Source: JACPUW01 sp049115495
GTDB lineage: Bacteria > Bacteroidota > Bacteroidia > CAILMK01 > JACPUW01
Direction of reading: 5' to 3'
NCBI GenBank assembly: GCA_049115495.1
Contig: JAGDZV010000011.1
Span: 434,001 to 498,000 of the forward strand
DNA length: 64,000 nt
The position numbers and the translations under genes were made by a program. Under the pieces are notes generated by a model, which was given only the letters and a program-made list of their open reading frames with translations, made no database searches and was not told the origin of the DNA. Shown here piece after piece: positions 44,256-53,186 of the stretch. Numbering within the stretch: the stretch's first letter is position 1; each line of letters begins with the position of its first letter.

Positions 44256-46034
44256 TTATGAAACCAACTCTGCAAACTGCAGCTCGTACAACTTTTTATA
44301 GAGGCCGTTTTGGGCCAGAAGTTCCTGGTGGGTGCCAGTTTCTTTGATCTCACCCTTCTCCATTACTAAGATTTGATCCGCTTTTTGAATAGTGCTGAGC
44401 CTGTGTGCAATCACTATTGATGTTCTGCCATTGAGCATAAGCTCCGTAGCATTTTGCAGCAGCTCTTCGGTTTCATTGTCAACTGATGAAGTGGCTTCGT
44501 CAAGAATCAAAACCTTGGGATTAGCAACCAAGGCTCTTATGAATGAGATTAATTGTCTTTGTCCAGTTGACAAGGTTGCTCCGCGTTCTTGCACCTGATA
44601 ATCATAGCCATTTGGAAGCTCCATTATGAACTCATGAGCGCCTACCATTTTGGCCACTTCAATAATTTTTTTTCTGCTTACATCAGGGTTATATAAGCTA
44701 ATGTTGTTTGCAATGGTATCTGAGAATAAAAACACGTCTTGCAATACAACAGCAACATTCTTTCTCAAGAAACTAAGCTCGTAGTCATCAATGTTTTCGC
44801 CATCAAGTTTTATTTGGCCTGATTGAATTTCGTAAAGCCTATTGATTAAGTTGATGATTGTTGTTTTTCCGGCGCCGGTATGCCCAACTATAGCCAGCAT
44901 TTTACCTTGATCTACTTTGAAATCAATTCCTTTAAGAATTTCTTGACCTTCTAAGTATCCAAACTTTACGGTTTTAAATTCTATCTGCCCCTTTATATCA
45001 CCATCCTTAATTTTTCCTTGATTGTTGGGGAAACGTTCATCATCTAGTAATTGAAAAATTCTTTCTGATGAAACAAGACCCATTTGCAGCGTATTGAATT
45101 TATCTGCTATTTGCCTAATAGGTCTAAAAAGGGCATAAATCAATAAAATGAATGCAGTGATCTCTCCAGGCGAAGTGTTGTTAGCAATTGCTGCCGGCCC
45201 CCATTTGTAAATGAGCAGTGCAAAAGAAATAGCTTGCAAAATTTCAATAACAGGAAAGAAAATGGAGTAATACAAAACCGCTTTAAGGTTAGCGGTAAGT
45301 TCGTCTTTACTAATCTCTTTAAACCTTCTAAGCTCTTCTTTCTGCCTATTAAAAAGCTGAATGATTTGCATGCCGGTAATATGCTCTTGAAGGAATGCAT
45401 TTAGTCTTGAGATTTGATTTCTCACTTCTCTAAAACTCACTTTTACCGCTTCTTTAAATATCCAGCCACTAGCCAAAAGCAATGGGAAAGGAATCAATAC
45501 GAAAAGCGCTATTCTCCAGTCGTAATAGAACATTACGCCAATAATGAAAATCATGGTCAAAAAGTCGCCAATGATGTTGATGAGCCCCTGAGCGAAAATA
45601 TCCGCTACCTTCTCTACATCAGAAACCGTTCTGGTAATAAGCGTACCTATTGGAGTACGATCAAACACCTTCATAGAGTAGCGCATAATGTGCTTAAATA
45701 CTCTTATTCTAAGCGCTTTTACCGCTATTTGTCCAAGCTCATTGGTAATGTAGGTTTGGTAGTATGATGTTAGCGTTTGAAATAAGAAAAGACCACCCAA
45801 AACCGCCGATAGCTTTAGAATCAAACCTTTATCTAAATTAACAATAGCATCGTCAATTATCATTTTCATGGTGTTGGGAATCAACACCGCCCAAAGCGCA
45901 CCCAAAAGTGTAATGAAAATAGCCAAATAGAAAAGGACTTTTTTCTCAGCTAAAAGGTCAAACACCTTGGTAAGTAAGCCAAAATCTAACTTGCCTTTGG
46001 TGTTTGTTTGGGTTATTGGGTTTTTATCGCTCAT
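44256..46034 (-). CDS. ABC transporter, fused permease/ATPase (second MsbA-like exporter)
   Basis: 592 residues. Six-helix exporter domain, then the ATPase with Walker A GHTGAGKTT, Q-loop VLQDVFLF, signature LSTGQRQLIS, Walker B PKVLILDEATSSVD and VIAHRLST. In the signature LSTGQ replaces LSGGQ, as in many lipid exporters of Bacteroidota. Substrate unknown. The gene ends 1 nt from the stop of the convergent T9SS gene and its start overlaps truA by 4 nt, so it is co-transcribed with truA and the thiolase gene. Confidence 0.9.
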   Translation of the reverse strand: MSDKNPITQTNTKGKLDFGLLTKVFDLLAEKKVLFYLAIFITLLGALWAVLIPNTMKMIIDDAIVNLDKGLILKLSAVLGGLFLFQTLTSYYQTYITNELGQIAVKALRIRVFKHIMRYSMKVFDRTPIGTLITRTVSDVEKVADIFAQGLINIIGDFLTMIFIIGVMFYYDWRIALFVLIPFPLLLASGWIFKEAVKVSFREVRNQISRLNAFLQEHITGMQIIQLFNRQKEELRRFKEISKDELTANLKAVLYYSIFFPVIEILQAISFALLIYKWGPAAIANNTSPGEITAFILLIYALFRPIRQIADKFNTLQMGLVSSERIFQLLDDERFPNNQGKIKDGDIKGQIEFKTVKFGYLEGQEILKGIDFKVDQGKMLAIVGHTGAGKTTIINLINRLYEIQSGQIKLDGENIDDYELSFLRKNVAVVLQDVFLFSDTIANNISLYNPDVSRKKIIEVAKMVGAHEFIMELPNGYDYQVQERGATLSTGQRQLISFIRALVANPKVLILDEATSSVDNETEELLQNATELMLNGRTSIVIAHRLSTIQKADQILVMEKGEIKETGTHQELLAQNGLYKKLYELQFAELVS

Positions 46035-46810
46035 TCAACGAGTTGTAGTGTGTTTTCTGGGTATTTAACTTTCACTAACGAAAGTCCGTCAGGTGGGGCT
46101 ACCATGCCGCTGCGGGTAGGGTCTTCACTTTCAAGCGCCGCTCTAAATTCATCTAACGTCATTCTTCCGGTGCCCATCCATACCATGGTGCCTACTATTT
46201 TTCTAACCATTGATCGTAGAAAACGGTTGGCGTTAATATTAAAAACAAAATCGTTGCCAACTTTTTCCCATTTAGCCCAATTCATTTGACATTCAAACTT
46301 TTTAGTGTTGGTTTCAAGTTTAGAGAAGGTTCTGAAATTTTGATACTCAGGTAAAATTTCTGCAGCCTTTTGCATAATGTCGAAATCCAAATCTTGAGTA
46401 TAGAAAACTGTTTTTTGTCCAATGCCAAAAGGATCTTTTCTACGGGCCAAAATGTACTCGTATTGCCTTTCGTAAGCATCAAAGCGTGCATGGGCTTTGT
46501 AGTTGTCTAAATGATCGGCAACTATCCAAAGATTATAGCAGGCTATATCCCTTGGTAAGAATGCGTTCATTTCGTGTACCAAATCTTTGGTAAGTTCTTG
46601 TTCGGTATCAAACTGAACGAAAAACTGCTTCGCATGCACACCAGTGTCGGTTCTGCCACAACCGTATGTTCTAACTTCTTCTCGTATTTTTTTTCTTAGC
46701 CTATCTTCAAATACTTCTTGCACTGTGGTGCTGTTGGGCTGCACTTGCCAACCGTGGTAGTTTGCCCCGTTATAGGCAAGTTCAAAAAAGTATCTTTTTT
46801 TATTGTTCAA
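46031..46810 (-). CDS. truA: tRNA pseudouridine(38-40) synthase
   Basis: 259 residues. TruA isomerises uridines 38-40 in the tRNA anticodon arm. The catalytic motif is CGRTDTGVHAKQ with D55; also YNGANYHGWQVQPN and the C-terminal RFLRSMVRKIVGTMVWMGTG. The start appears to be TTG at 46810 (LNNKKRYF, read as Met). It sits 9 nt after the thiolase gene and overlaps the ABC exporter gene. Confidence 0.95.
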   Translation of the reverse strand: MNNKKRYFFELAYNGANYHGWQVQPNSTTVQEVFEDRLRKKIREEVRTYGCGRTDTGVHAKQFFVQFDTEQELTKDLVHEMNAFLPRDIACYNLWIVADHLDNYKAHARFDAYERQYEYILARRKDPFGIGQKTVFYTQDLDFDIMQKAAEILPEYQNFRTFSKLETNTKKFECQMNWAKWEKVGNDFVFNINANRFLRSMVRKIVGTMVWMGTGRMTLDEFRAALESEDPTRSGMVAPPDGLSLVKVKYPENTLQLVE

Positions 46811-46819
46811 TGCTCTGAT

Positions 46820-48019
46820 TTATACTTTTTCGTAAACAACGGCAACACCTTGACCCACTCCAACACACATGGTAGCCACGCCGTATTTTACATTTTCGCG
46901 TTTTTTCATTTCGTGCAATAGGGTAGTTGAAATTCTTGTACCACTACAGCCTAATGGGTGTCCTATAGCAATTGAACCACCATTTACATTCACTCTGCTT
47001 GGGTCAATTCCTAAATCGTTGATACAGGCAATTGATTGCGCGGCAAAAGCTTCATTCAATTCCCATAAGTCAATGTCATTAACACCGAGTCCTGCTCTTT
47101 GCAAGGCTTTTTGGCTCGCAGGTACTGGCCCAATACCCATTACAGCAGGCTCTACACCAGCGGCGGCGGCACTTACAACTCTTGCAATTGGGGTAAGATT
47201 TTGCTCTTTTAAAGTCTCTTCACTCACAATCAAAGTCACAGCTGCACCATCATTTATTCCAGATGAATTCCCTGCTGTTACCGTTCCATCCTTTTTAAAG
47301 GCAGGCTTTAGTTTAGCAAGAATTTCTGGTGGGCTAAGTCTTGGGTGTTCGTCTTTATCAAAAATGATTGCATCACCTTTTCGCTGTGGTATGCTTACTG
47401 AGATAAGCTCATCAGTAAACCTTCCTGCTTCATGCGCATTTTGGTATTTAACCTGAGTCTCATATGCAAACTGATCTTGCGCTTCTCTGCTAACATTCCA
47501 TCTTTCCGCAACATTTTCTGCCGTTTCGCCCATGGCAAAAGGGTAATGCTTTTCACTAAGGGTTTTATTTATAAATCTCCAGCCAATAGTAGTGTCGTAA
47601 ATATCGGTAGCTCGCCCCCAAGCCTTTGCATTTTTGGCCATTACAAAAGGTGCCCTGGTCATGCTCTCAGTACCGCCTGCTAAATAGGCATTACCATCGC
47701 CCACTTTAATTGCTCTACTAGCATCAACAATGGCTTGTAGGCCTGAAGCACAAAGTCTGTTTACCGTTACGCCAGCAACATGATCAGGAATATCGGCTAG
47801 AAGTGAAGCCATTCTTGCTACGTTTCTATTGTCTTCGCCAGCTTGATTAGCAGCACCAAGAATTACTTCTTCAAGACTTGAAGGGTCAAAATTTGGGTTT
47901 CTGGCCAGTATGCCTTTCAATACATGAGCAGCTAAATCGTCAGGCCGATTATTTGATAAAGTGCCTGAAAATTTGCCAACTGGTGTTCTTAGGGCATCAA
48001 CTATATATACAGCTTTCAT
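46820..48019 (-). CDS. Acetyl-CoA acyltransferase (thiolase, FadA/PcaF-like)
   Basis: 399 residues. Catalytic Cys90 in VNRLCASGLQAI, the NEAFA block (ELNEAFAAQS), His in GGSIAIGHPLGCSGTR and Cys in ATMCVGVGQG. It joins or splits beta-ketoacyl-CoA in fatty acid or aromatic acid breakdown. The assignment to degradation rather than acetoacetyl-CoA synthesis is inference from overall similarity. It is the first gene of the thiolase-truA-ABC unit and has a promoter box at 48042-48049. Confidence 0.93.
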   Translation of the reverse strand: MKAVYIVDALRTPVGKFSGTLSNNRPDDLAAHVLKGILARNPNFDPSSLEEVILGAANQAGEDNRNVARMASLLADIPDHVAGVTVNRLCASGLQAIVDASRAIKVGDGNAYLAGGTESMTRAPFVMAKNAKAWGRATDIYDTTIGWRFINKTLSEKHYPFAMGETAENVAERWNVSREAQDQFAYETQVKYQNAHEAGRFTDELISVSIPQRKGDAIIFDKDEHPRLSPPEILAKLKPAFKKDGTVTAGNSSGINDGAAVTLIVSEETLKEQNLTPIARVVSAAAAGVEPAVMGIGPVPASQKALQRAGLGVNDIDLWELNEAFAAQSIACINDLGIDPSRVNVNGGSIAIGHPLGCSGTRISTTLLHEMKKRENVKYGVATMCVGVGQGVAVVYEKV

Positions 48020-48041
48020 AGAGTCTTATGTTTTGAGGGCG

Positions 48042-48049
48042 CAAAGGTA
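48042..48049 (-). promoter_or_regulatory. -7 promoter box of the thiolase operon
   Basis: TACCTTTG on the minus strand, an exact TAnnTTTG, 22 nt upstream of the ATG at 48019. A clear -33 TTG was not found. Confidence 0.45.
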
Positions 48050-48174
48050 TCGTTTCAAATAATGTTGCTCACGGATGAATCTAATATCTGTTAAAACAGA
48101 TGATTAGGTAATAAGTTTCGATTTCCAAGGTTACTTATCAAGACAAAGTTCATTATCAATAAATTGATCAATTC

Positions 48175-48774
48175 TTGAAAGCTCTCACTCTCTTTTTAGC
48201 CCTTTTTGTTGGTGTAATTTCTTGTGCTAATAAAAGCCTCGAAACTCCTGTGGTATCTCAATCTGAAATCAATTCTCAAGCCCTTGATTACGTTAATGTT
48301 AATGAATTTAATAGTGGCTTCTATGTTTTAATCGATATGAGAATTCATTCGGGTAAGAACCGGTTTTTTGTAATTGATCTAAAAACGAATGAAGTTTTGA
48401 TGAAAGGACTCTGCAGCCATGGCTGTTGTAAAAAAGAGTGGGGGAGTGATGAATCTAAGGCTGACCCTGTCTTTAGTAATGTATCGGGCAGCCATTGTAG
48501 TTCATTGGGTAAATATAAAATAGGCGCACGTGGTTGGAGCAACTGGGGAATTAATGTGAACTACAAGTTACATGGACTTGAAACAACCAATAGCAATGCT
48601 TATGATAGAGATATTGTGCTGCACTCTTGGGAATCGGTGCCTGATATTGAGCTTTACCCCAACGGTACACCAGAAGGCTGGGGCTGCCCTGCCGTTAGCA
48701 ACAATCTTATGCGAAAAGTAGACGCTAAACTCAAAGAAGCAGATAAACCTGTTTTGATGTGGGTTTATAAATAA
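48175..48774 (+). CDS. L,D-transpeptidase-like lipoprotein (YkuD_2 family)
   Basis: 199 residues, TTG start at 48175 (no ATG nearby). Lipobox at VGVISCANK. The catalytic domain resembles the murein L,D-transpeptidase family: RFFVIDLKTNEVLMKGLCSH, then SSLGKYKIGARG, His in VLHSWESV and the active-site Cys in GWGCPAVSNN. A CC pair lies at HGCCKKEW. L,D-transpeptidases crosslink or trim peptidoglycan or anchor proteins to it. As a lipoprotein it would act at the outer membrane inner face. Confidence 0.85.
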   Translation: MKALTLFLALFVGVISCANKSLETPVVSQSEINSQALDYVNVNEFNSGFYVLIDMRIHSGKNRFFVIDLKTNEVLMKGLCSHGCCKKEWGSDESKADPVFSNVSGSHCSSLGKYKIGARGWSNWGINVNYKLHGLETTNSNAYDRDIVLHSWESVPDIELYPNGTPEGWGCPAVSNNLMRKVDAKLKEADKPVLMWVYK

Positions 48775-48841
48775 GAGTGCTGTAAAAAGGGTTCAGTACC
48801 ACGTTAAAAGGTAGTGCAGGAGCGCCAAACCGTGTTTCTTC

Positions 48842-48859
48842 TTGAAGCCGGAGCTTCAA
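48842..48859. other. 7-bp hairpin with tetraloop
   Basis: TTGAAGC, loop CGGA, GCTTCAA (48842-48859), between two convergent genes. The run after it is A on the plus strand and not T on either strand, so it is not a standard terminator. Confidence 0.35.
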
Positions 48860-48874
48860 AAAAGCCGTTGCAAA

Positions 48875-48951
48875 GTCATTTCGACTTTAGGAGAAATCTC
48901 GTACTAACATTACGGTTGTATTTAAAGATTTCTCACTCCGTTCGAAATCAC
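48875..48951. repeat. Dispersed palindromic repeat (MITE/REP-like)
   Basis: Left arm from 48875 (GTCATTTCGACTTTAGGAGA...) and right arm ending at 48951 (GATTTCTCACTCCGTTCGAA...) are imperfect inverted copies of about 25 bp around a 26-nt centre. The words CATTTCGA, GGAGAAATC and GATTTCTC with CTCCG and TCGAAAT are common in intergenic Bacteroidota repeats. No transposase. It lies between the convergent L,D-transpeptidase and AAG genes. Confidence 0.6.
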
Positions 48952-49006
48952 CCAAAGAAAGTACAAGGCCTTCCATTAAGCTTTAAACCTTGAGCTTTAA
49001 ACTAAA

Positions 49007-49585
49007 CTACCCCTTCCACAAAAACCTATAAGGTAAATCCTTGTCTTCTTCAGCGTAATCTATGCCAATTCTTGGCCCAATTTGAATTTGGGAATCGGGA
49101 ATTTCTATACCCATATCTTCAATCCAAATTTCATTTTCAAGCAGAGATAGGCCATTATGATGCGTGGAAATACCAAGAGCCTTGCTCGTTTTTCCTGGAC
49201 CATCGGCTAACCCCTTTTGACTCCTGAAATTTCTCCTTTCAAGCATATATTCTACGCCTTTTTCAGGTTTTATTGCCCTAATAAGTACCGCATGTGGTAT
49301 TCCATCATGGTTGGTTACCACATTAAACAAGTGGTGAATGCCGTAGCATAGATAGACGTAAGCAATTCCTCCTTGTGCAAACATAGGTTTGGTACGTACT
49401 GTATATCTGCCTCCGTAAGCGTGAGATGCTTTATCGGTTTCGCCAGCGTAAGCTTCAGTCTCGGATATAAGTCCGCTGGTGTAAATGCCATTAATTTGGG
49501 TACAAATCCTTTTGCCAATTAAATCTTTGGCAATGGCTACAACATCTGCTTGTAGATAATATGATTCAGGCAGTTTGTGCCCCAA
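49007..49585 (-). CDS. DNA-3-methyladenine glycosylase (AAG/MPG family)
   Basis: 192 residues. Signatures: SETEAYAGETDKASHAYGGR, TVRTKPMFAQGGIAYVYLCY, GIHHLFNVVTN and the Asp/Gly pair in LADGPGKTSKALG. AAG excises alkylated and deaminated purines (3-methyladenine, hypoxanthine). The start is TTG at 49585; no ATG precedes the first conserved block. Confidence 0.92.
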   Translation of the reverse strand: MGHKLPESYYLQADVVAIAKDLIGKRICTQINGIYTSGLISETEAYAGETDKASHAYGGRYTVRTKPMFAQGGIAYVYLCYGIHHLFNVVTNHDGIPHAVLIRAIKPEKGVEYMLERRNFRSQKGLADGPGKTSKALGISTHHNGLSLLENEIWIEDMGIEIPDSQIQIGPRIGIDYAEEDKDLPYRFLWKG

Positions 49586-49674
49586 GGTCTTTGGTTTTGT
49601 ATTATTTGTTATGAGTTTATAGTGTCATTAACACAACTAGCAAAACCATTAACCAATAACAAATCAACAATTAA

Positions 49675-50406
49675 CTAAAGCGTTATATCGCCGTTTTTAT
49701 GGTAAATTGGAACAAGGTCAAACTCATCTACCTTGTTGCAATAAGCAATATCTTCTTCAAGTTTGAGGTGCGCCAAACGGTTGGTGTGAGAAGCATCTTT
49801 CATAAATGTTTTAACATCTGGCTTTGCCATATCAAAAAGTCTGCTGGCAGCCAAACATGAGTCGCATTCGGTATCCCAACCAAGCTCCATAAGGGCTTGT
49901 GCCATGGCACCCGCTACAAGGGTATCTTCCAAGTTAAATCTATCTCTCCAGCCAGCGCAAAGCAAGATTACTGAATCGTGATTTTTATTAAGGTAATTTA
50001 CAACAGCCGTTTGGTTAAGAAAAGCACCAACTATTATCTCTTTGGCTTGCTTAGCCTTAATTAAGGCTTTTGTACCATTACTTGTGCTTAGCACAACGGT
50101 TTTACCTTTTAAGTTAGATTCTGAAAATTTTAAAGGTGAGTTTCCTATATCAAAACCTTCTACAATATCACCTTTTCTTTCGGCTGCTGCAACGTAGCCT
50201 TTGGCCTTGTATTCGCGGGCTTCTTCAACGGTGCTAACAGGAATAATTTTTTCAATTCCTGAACCTAAGCCTGCTACAATAGCACTTGTAGCTCTATAAA
50301 CATCTATCACGACTACTGCCTTTTTACTCAACTCGTAAAGTGGAATGTGAAAAGGCGAGAAACATACTTCTACTTTCTTGCTCACTTGCTCGGGTTTACT
50401 TTTCAA
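49675..50406 (-). CDS. comB: 2-phosphosulfolactate phosphatase family protein
   Basis: 243 residues. The ComB fold shows VVVIDVYRATSAIVAGLGSG, VVLSTSNGTKALIKAK and LLCAGWRDRFNLEDTLVAGA. In methanogens ComB acts in coenzyme M synthesis; in Bacteria the same enzyme makes sulfolactate or a related compound, and many bacterial copies are of unknown role. Start TTG at 50406. It follows the four-helix gene by 8 nt. Confidence 0.88.
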   Translation of the reverse strand: MKSKPEQVSKKVEVCFSPFHIPLYELSKKAVVVIDVYRATSAIVAGLGSGIEKIIPVSTVEEAREYKAKGYVAAAERKGDIVEGFDIGNSPLKFSESNLKGKTVVLSTSNGTKALIKAKQAKEIIVGAFLNQTAVVNYLNKNHDSVILLCAGWRDRFNLEDTLVAGAMAQALMELGWDTECDSCLAASRLFDMAKPDVKTFMKDASHTNRLAHLKLEEDIAYCNKVDEFDLVPIYHKNGDITL

Positions 50407-50414
50407 AAATGGGT

Positions 50415-50771
50415 TTACGACGACTTTTTATAGTATTTAATGAATCCAAAAAGCAATCTTTTGGCTGAGTCTAATGACTCTAGGTGTTGGTCTCGCTCTT
50501 CTTCTCCAATGTAATCTAGTTTTTCGGCTAAATAATACATCGACTCAATCTCGTAAATAATGCCTTTGGCTTTAAATAAATATTTAAGTGATTCTGTACC
50601 ATATTTACGACTTGCCGCCGCAGCTATATTTGATGGTAGATGCGTTACTGATGCTTTTAAGTGATAAGCCAATCCATGGCTACTTGTTTCGGGAAAAGTA
50701 TCAGCCAATTTATAGGCTTCTGCTGCCAAATCAATTGCCGCTTTCCATACATCAAGATCTTGAACTCTCAT
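50415..50771 (-). CDS. Four-helix-bundle protein (23S rRNA intervening-sequence family)
   Basis: 118 residues. Typical blocks: LDVWKAAIDLAAEAYKLADT, THLPSNIAAAASRKYGTES and KGIIYEIESMYYLAEKLDYI. Members occur in intervening sequences of 23S rRNA and also as free genes in Bacteroidota; this one is free and sits inside the gcvT-comB operon (26 nt after gcvT, 8 nt before comB). Function unknown, probably an oligomeric nucleic-acid-binding protein. Confidence 0.88.
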   Translation of the reverse strand: MRVQDLDVWKAAIDLAAEAYKLADTFPETSSHGLAYHLKASVTHLPSNIAAAASRKYGTESLKYLFKAKGIIYEIESMYYLAEKLDYIGEEERDQHLESLDSAKRLLFGFIKYYKKSS

Positions 50772-50797
50772 TCCTTAATACCTTTTCTAATTACCTT

Positions 50798-51889
50798 CTA
50801 CTTTTTGTAAAAAGGAAGTTTAACAACTTTCCCTTTTGCAAATTTCTTTCTTACCTGCACAAGTATTTCGGTACCTTCTTGATTGTGCGGAAGGTTTACA
50901 TAACCCAGTGCAATGGCTTTTTCTAAACTTGGAGATTGAGTTCCTGAGGTTATGTAACCAATTTCTTGCTCGTTTTCATCGCAAATTGGATAACCATTTC
51001 GCGGAATGGCTCTTTCTAACATTTCAATAGCAACAAGCTTTCGTGCAACGCCAGCTTCTTTTTGCTTTATGAAATACTCTTTATCAACAAAGTCTGATTC
51101 TTTTTTCAATTTGGTAATCCAACCTAAACCTGCTTCAAGTGGCGAAGTTTCGTCGGTTATATCGTTGCCATATAGGCAATATCCCATTTCTAGTCTTAAT
51201 GTATCTCTACAGCCTAGTCCGGTTGGTTCAAGGTCAAATTCTTTTCCAGCGTCCATAATGGCATCCCAAACCTTTTCGGCTGAATCTTTATGTACGTAAA
51301 TCTCAAAACCACCTGCACCAGTGTAGCCAGTATTGCTAATTACAACATTGGCAACCCCAGCAAATTCGTTTATTCTAAACTGATAGAATGGAATATCACC
51401 AAGGTTTTCGCTAGTTAATTTTTGAAGAGCTGCAGTTGCATTAGGGCCTTGCACAGCCATAAGTGCTATATCGTCTGATATGTTTTCAAGCTCAGCGCCA
51501 AACTTCTCGTTTTGTTGAGAAATCCATGCCCAGTCTTTATCTAAACAGGCGCCGTTTACTACCAGCATGTAGTCGTTTTCGCCTTTCATATAAACCAACA
51601 AATCGTCAACTATACCGCCTTTGCCATTGGGCATGCAAGAATACTGTGCTTTACCAGGTGCTAGCTTTGTACAATCGTTAGATGAAACATAATCGATTAA
51701 TGCCTGAGCGTTTGGCCCTTTTACCAAAAACTCTCCCATATGGCTAACATCAAACATTCCTGCTTTTTCTCTTACGGCAAAGTGTTCTTGTTTGATACCG
51801 GCATAAGATACGGGCATTTCAAAACCTGCAAAGGGAACCATTTTAGCTCCCAGGTCAATGTGCTTTTGGTAGAGTGGCGTTTTTTTCAT
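50798..51889 (-). CDS. gcvT: Glycine cleavage system T protein (aminomethyltransferase)
   Basis: 363 residues, full length. It transfers the methylene group of aminomethylated H protein to tetrahydrofolate, releasing ammonia. Seen are KMVPFAGFEMPVSYAGI, AGMFDVSHMGEFLVKGP, NTGYTGAGGFEIYV, GLGCRDTLRLEMGYCLYGND (with the catalytic Asp region) and YITSGTQSPSLEKAIALGYV. gcvH and gcvP are not in the window. No glycine riboswitch was seen in the short leader. Confidence 0.96.
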   Translation of the reverse strand: MKKTPLYQKHIDLGAKMVPFAGFEMPVSYAGIKQEHFAVREKAGMFDVSHMGEFLVKGPNAQALIDYVSSNDCTKLAPGKAQYSCMPNGKGGIVDDLLVYMKGENDYMLVVNGACLDKDWAWISQQNEKFGAELENISDDIALMAVQGPNATAALQKLTSENLGDIPFYQFRINEFAGVANVVISNTGYTGAGGFEIYVHKDSAEKVWDAIMDAGKEFDLEPTGLGCRDTLRLEMGYCLYGNDITDETSPLEAGLGWITKLKKESDFVDKEYFIKQKEAGVARKLVAIEMLERAIPRNGYPICDENEQEIGYITSGTQSPSLEKAIALGYVNLPHNQEGTEILVQVRKKFAKGKVVKLPFYKK

Positions 51890-51922
51890 CGGTTAGCGTA
51901 AATTTCCAGTTAAAAATCGGCG

Positions 51923-51930
51923 CAAAAGTA
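51923..51930 (-). promoter_or_regulatory. -7 promoter box of gcvT
   Basis: TACTTTTG on the minus strand, exact TAnnTTTG, ends 33 nt upstream of the gcvT ATG at 51889. No -33 TTG at the usual distance. Confidence 0.45.
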
Positions 51931-51990
51931 ATGTACTCATTCGGGAAAAAGGCGTTTGCAACAAGCAGTGCCATTTAACTACATTTTTAG

Positions 51991-53115
51991 CTAAGAATCG
52001 AGCCTTGAAACCGCTAAAACCCACCGATACGGAATTTCACCTTCAGTGGCCATTTGGTAATCAGAATAATCACATGGTATTAGGTATTTATATCGGGGAT
52101 ATTTCTCATGATCTACGGGCAGGTAAATCCACCATTTCCCGCTTCTAAGGCTCTTATAAAAGATTATGCTCTCGTTAGATTTTTCAAAATTGGTATGATA
52201 CTTTGCATAATTATCATTGCCACCCAAAGGATCTTCTTCAAATCCTATTTGAGTACCTTCTATATAATACCAAATCATTTGTGCCATTAGCTCGGCACCA
52301 AGATCTTGTAGGCCCCAACCATTGGCAAAAAGATTAACTGCTCTCATCTCACTATTGGCACCTGCATATTTTAAAATGGCACAGGCCTCTTCGCCATTAA
52401 GGCCATTTGGATATTGGTGAGCCAAACCTGTGTAAGACGATTTTATACTCCTAAAATCTACCTGTAAGAAGTTGCCCATTCTTACATAAGGTTCGGCTTT
52501 TGTTATGCTGCTCTTAAGATTTCCTAGTCTCTCTGATTCAAATCCGAGCTTGTGCAAATGCTCAATCTGGTCTTGAGAAATATGATTACTTTGATAACCT
52601 AAAATACCATAGTGATGCATTAATGATTTGCTGCTGTCTAAGTTATTGCTTAGCCAGTTTTTGGCTTCAAGTTGACCAAAATCTATGTCTGAGGCAATTG
52701 TGACATTGGTTTCAATAGTTGAATAAAACTGTTTTAAGTAGTCATAGGCACGATCAACCACTTTAGGTATTAAGTCAACAACATTGCAATAAGTAACTAT
52801 ATGGATATCTTGTTCCATTAGATCACTAAATATGAAACCCAGCTCATCTATATTGCTTTGTGTAATTTCTTTTGGTAAGGTGTAATCACCCAAATCGGCA
52901 AAGGCTTCAAAACCATCAGTATTTCTATAAGTATAAAGGTGCTCCCTTAAGGTGTTGCTAAGTTGGTTGCCGCCCTGTTCTACACCAATAAATACTGTAG
53001 AAACATTATCAAGCTTAAAACTTTCGCCATTGTTGATTGTAATTACATCACCAACTTGCTTACCACTTAAATTGAAATTAACCGAAACCGGAAATAAAAC
53101 TTGTTGCCAATCCAT
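51991..53115 (-). CDS. Degenerate arginase/formimidoylglutamase-fold protein
   Basis: About 374 residues from the ATG at 53115; the frame is open to 53133. The fold matches the ureohydrolase relatives of Bacteroidota, by order of strands and by PNGLNGEEACAILKYAGANS and GAELMAQMIWYYIEG near the end. The manganese ligands are largely missing: where active enzymes have GGxH, DAHxD and SxDxD, this protein shows GVEQGGNQLS, SDIDFGQLEA and LQVDFRSIKSS. It is probably a pseudoenzyme with a binding or structural role. In some Bacteroidota relatives occur beside the gld genes, but not here. Confidence 0.72.
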   Translation of the reverse strand: MDWQQVLFPVSVNFNLSGKQVGDVITINNGESFKLDNVSTVFIGVEQGGNQLSNTLREHLYTYRNTDGFEAFADLGDYTLPKEITQSNIDELGFIFSDLMEQDIHIVTYCNVVDLIPKVVDRAYDYLKQFYSTIETNVTIASDIDFGQLEAKNWLSNNLDSSKSLMHHYGILGYQSNHISQDQIEHLHKLGFESERLGNLKSSITKAEPYVRMGNFLQVDFRSIKSSYTGLAHQYPNGLNGEEACAILKYAGANSEMRAVNLFANGWGLQDLGAELMAQMIWYYIEGTQIGFEEDPLGGNDNYAKYHTNFEKSNESIIFYKSLRSGKWWIYLPVDHEKYPRYKYLIPCDYSDYQMATEGEIPYRWVLAVSRLDS

Positions 53116-53154
53116 AAGCCCAAAAGTAAACACGGCTTTAGGCCAAAATGTAGC

Positions 53155-53181
53155 TTGTTATGCACAGGGGTAATACCTTCG
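53155..53181 (+). promoter_or_regulatory. Promoter of the epimerase gene
   Basis: TTG (53155-53157), 16 nt, TACCTTCG (53174-53181), close to TAnnTTTG. It lies just before the ATG at 53187 and would be inside the gene if the ATG at 53160 were used, which favours the later start. Confidence 0.45.
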
Positions 53182-53186
53182 CGCCA

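Noticed and set aside
45414..45767. Plus-strand open frame of 117 codons opposite the second ABC exporter
   Set aside because: It lies entirely antisense to a conserved transporter domain.
48842..48859. A rho-independent terminator at the TTGAAGC hairpin
   Set aside because: No T-run follows on either strand.
51890..51990. Glycine riboswitch upstream of gcvT
   Set aside because: The leader is only about 100 nt, of which the promoter box takes part, and no aptamer-like stems were found.
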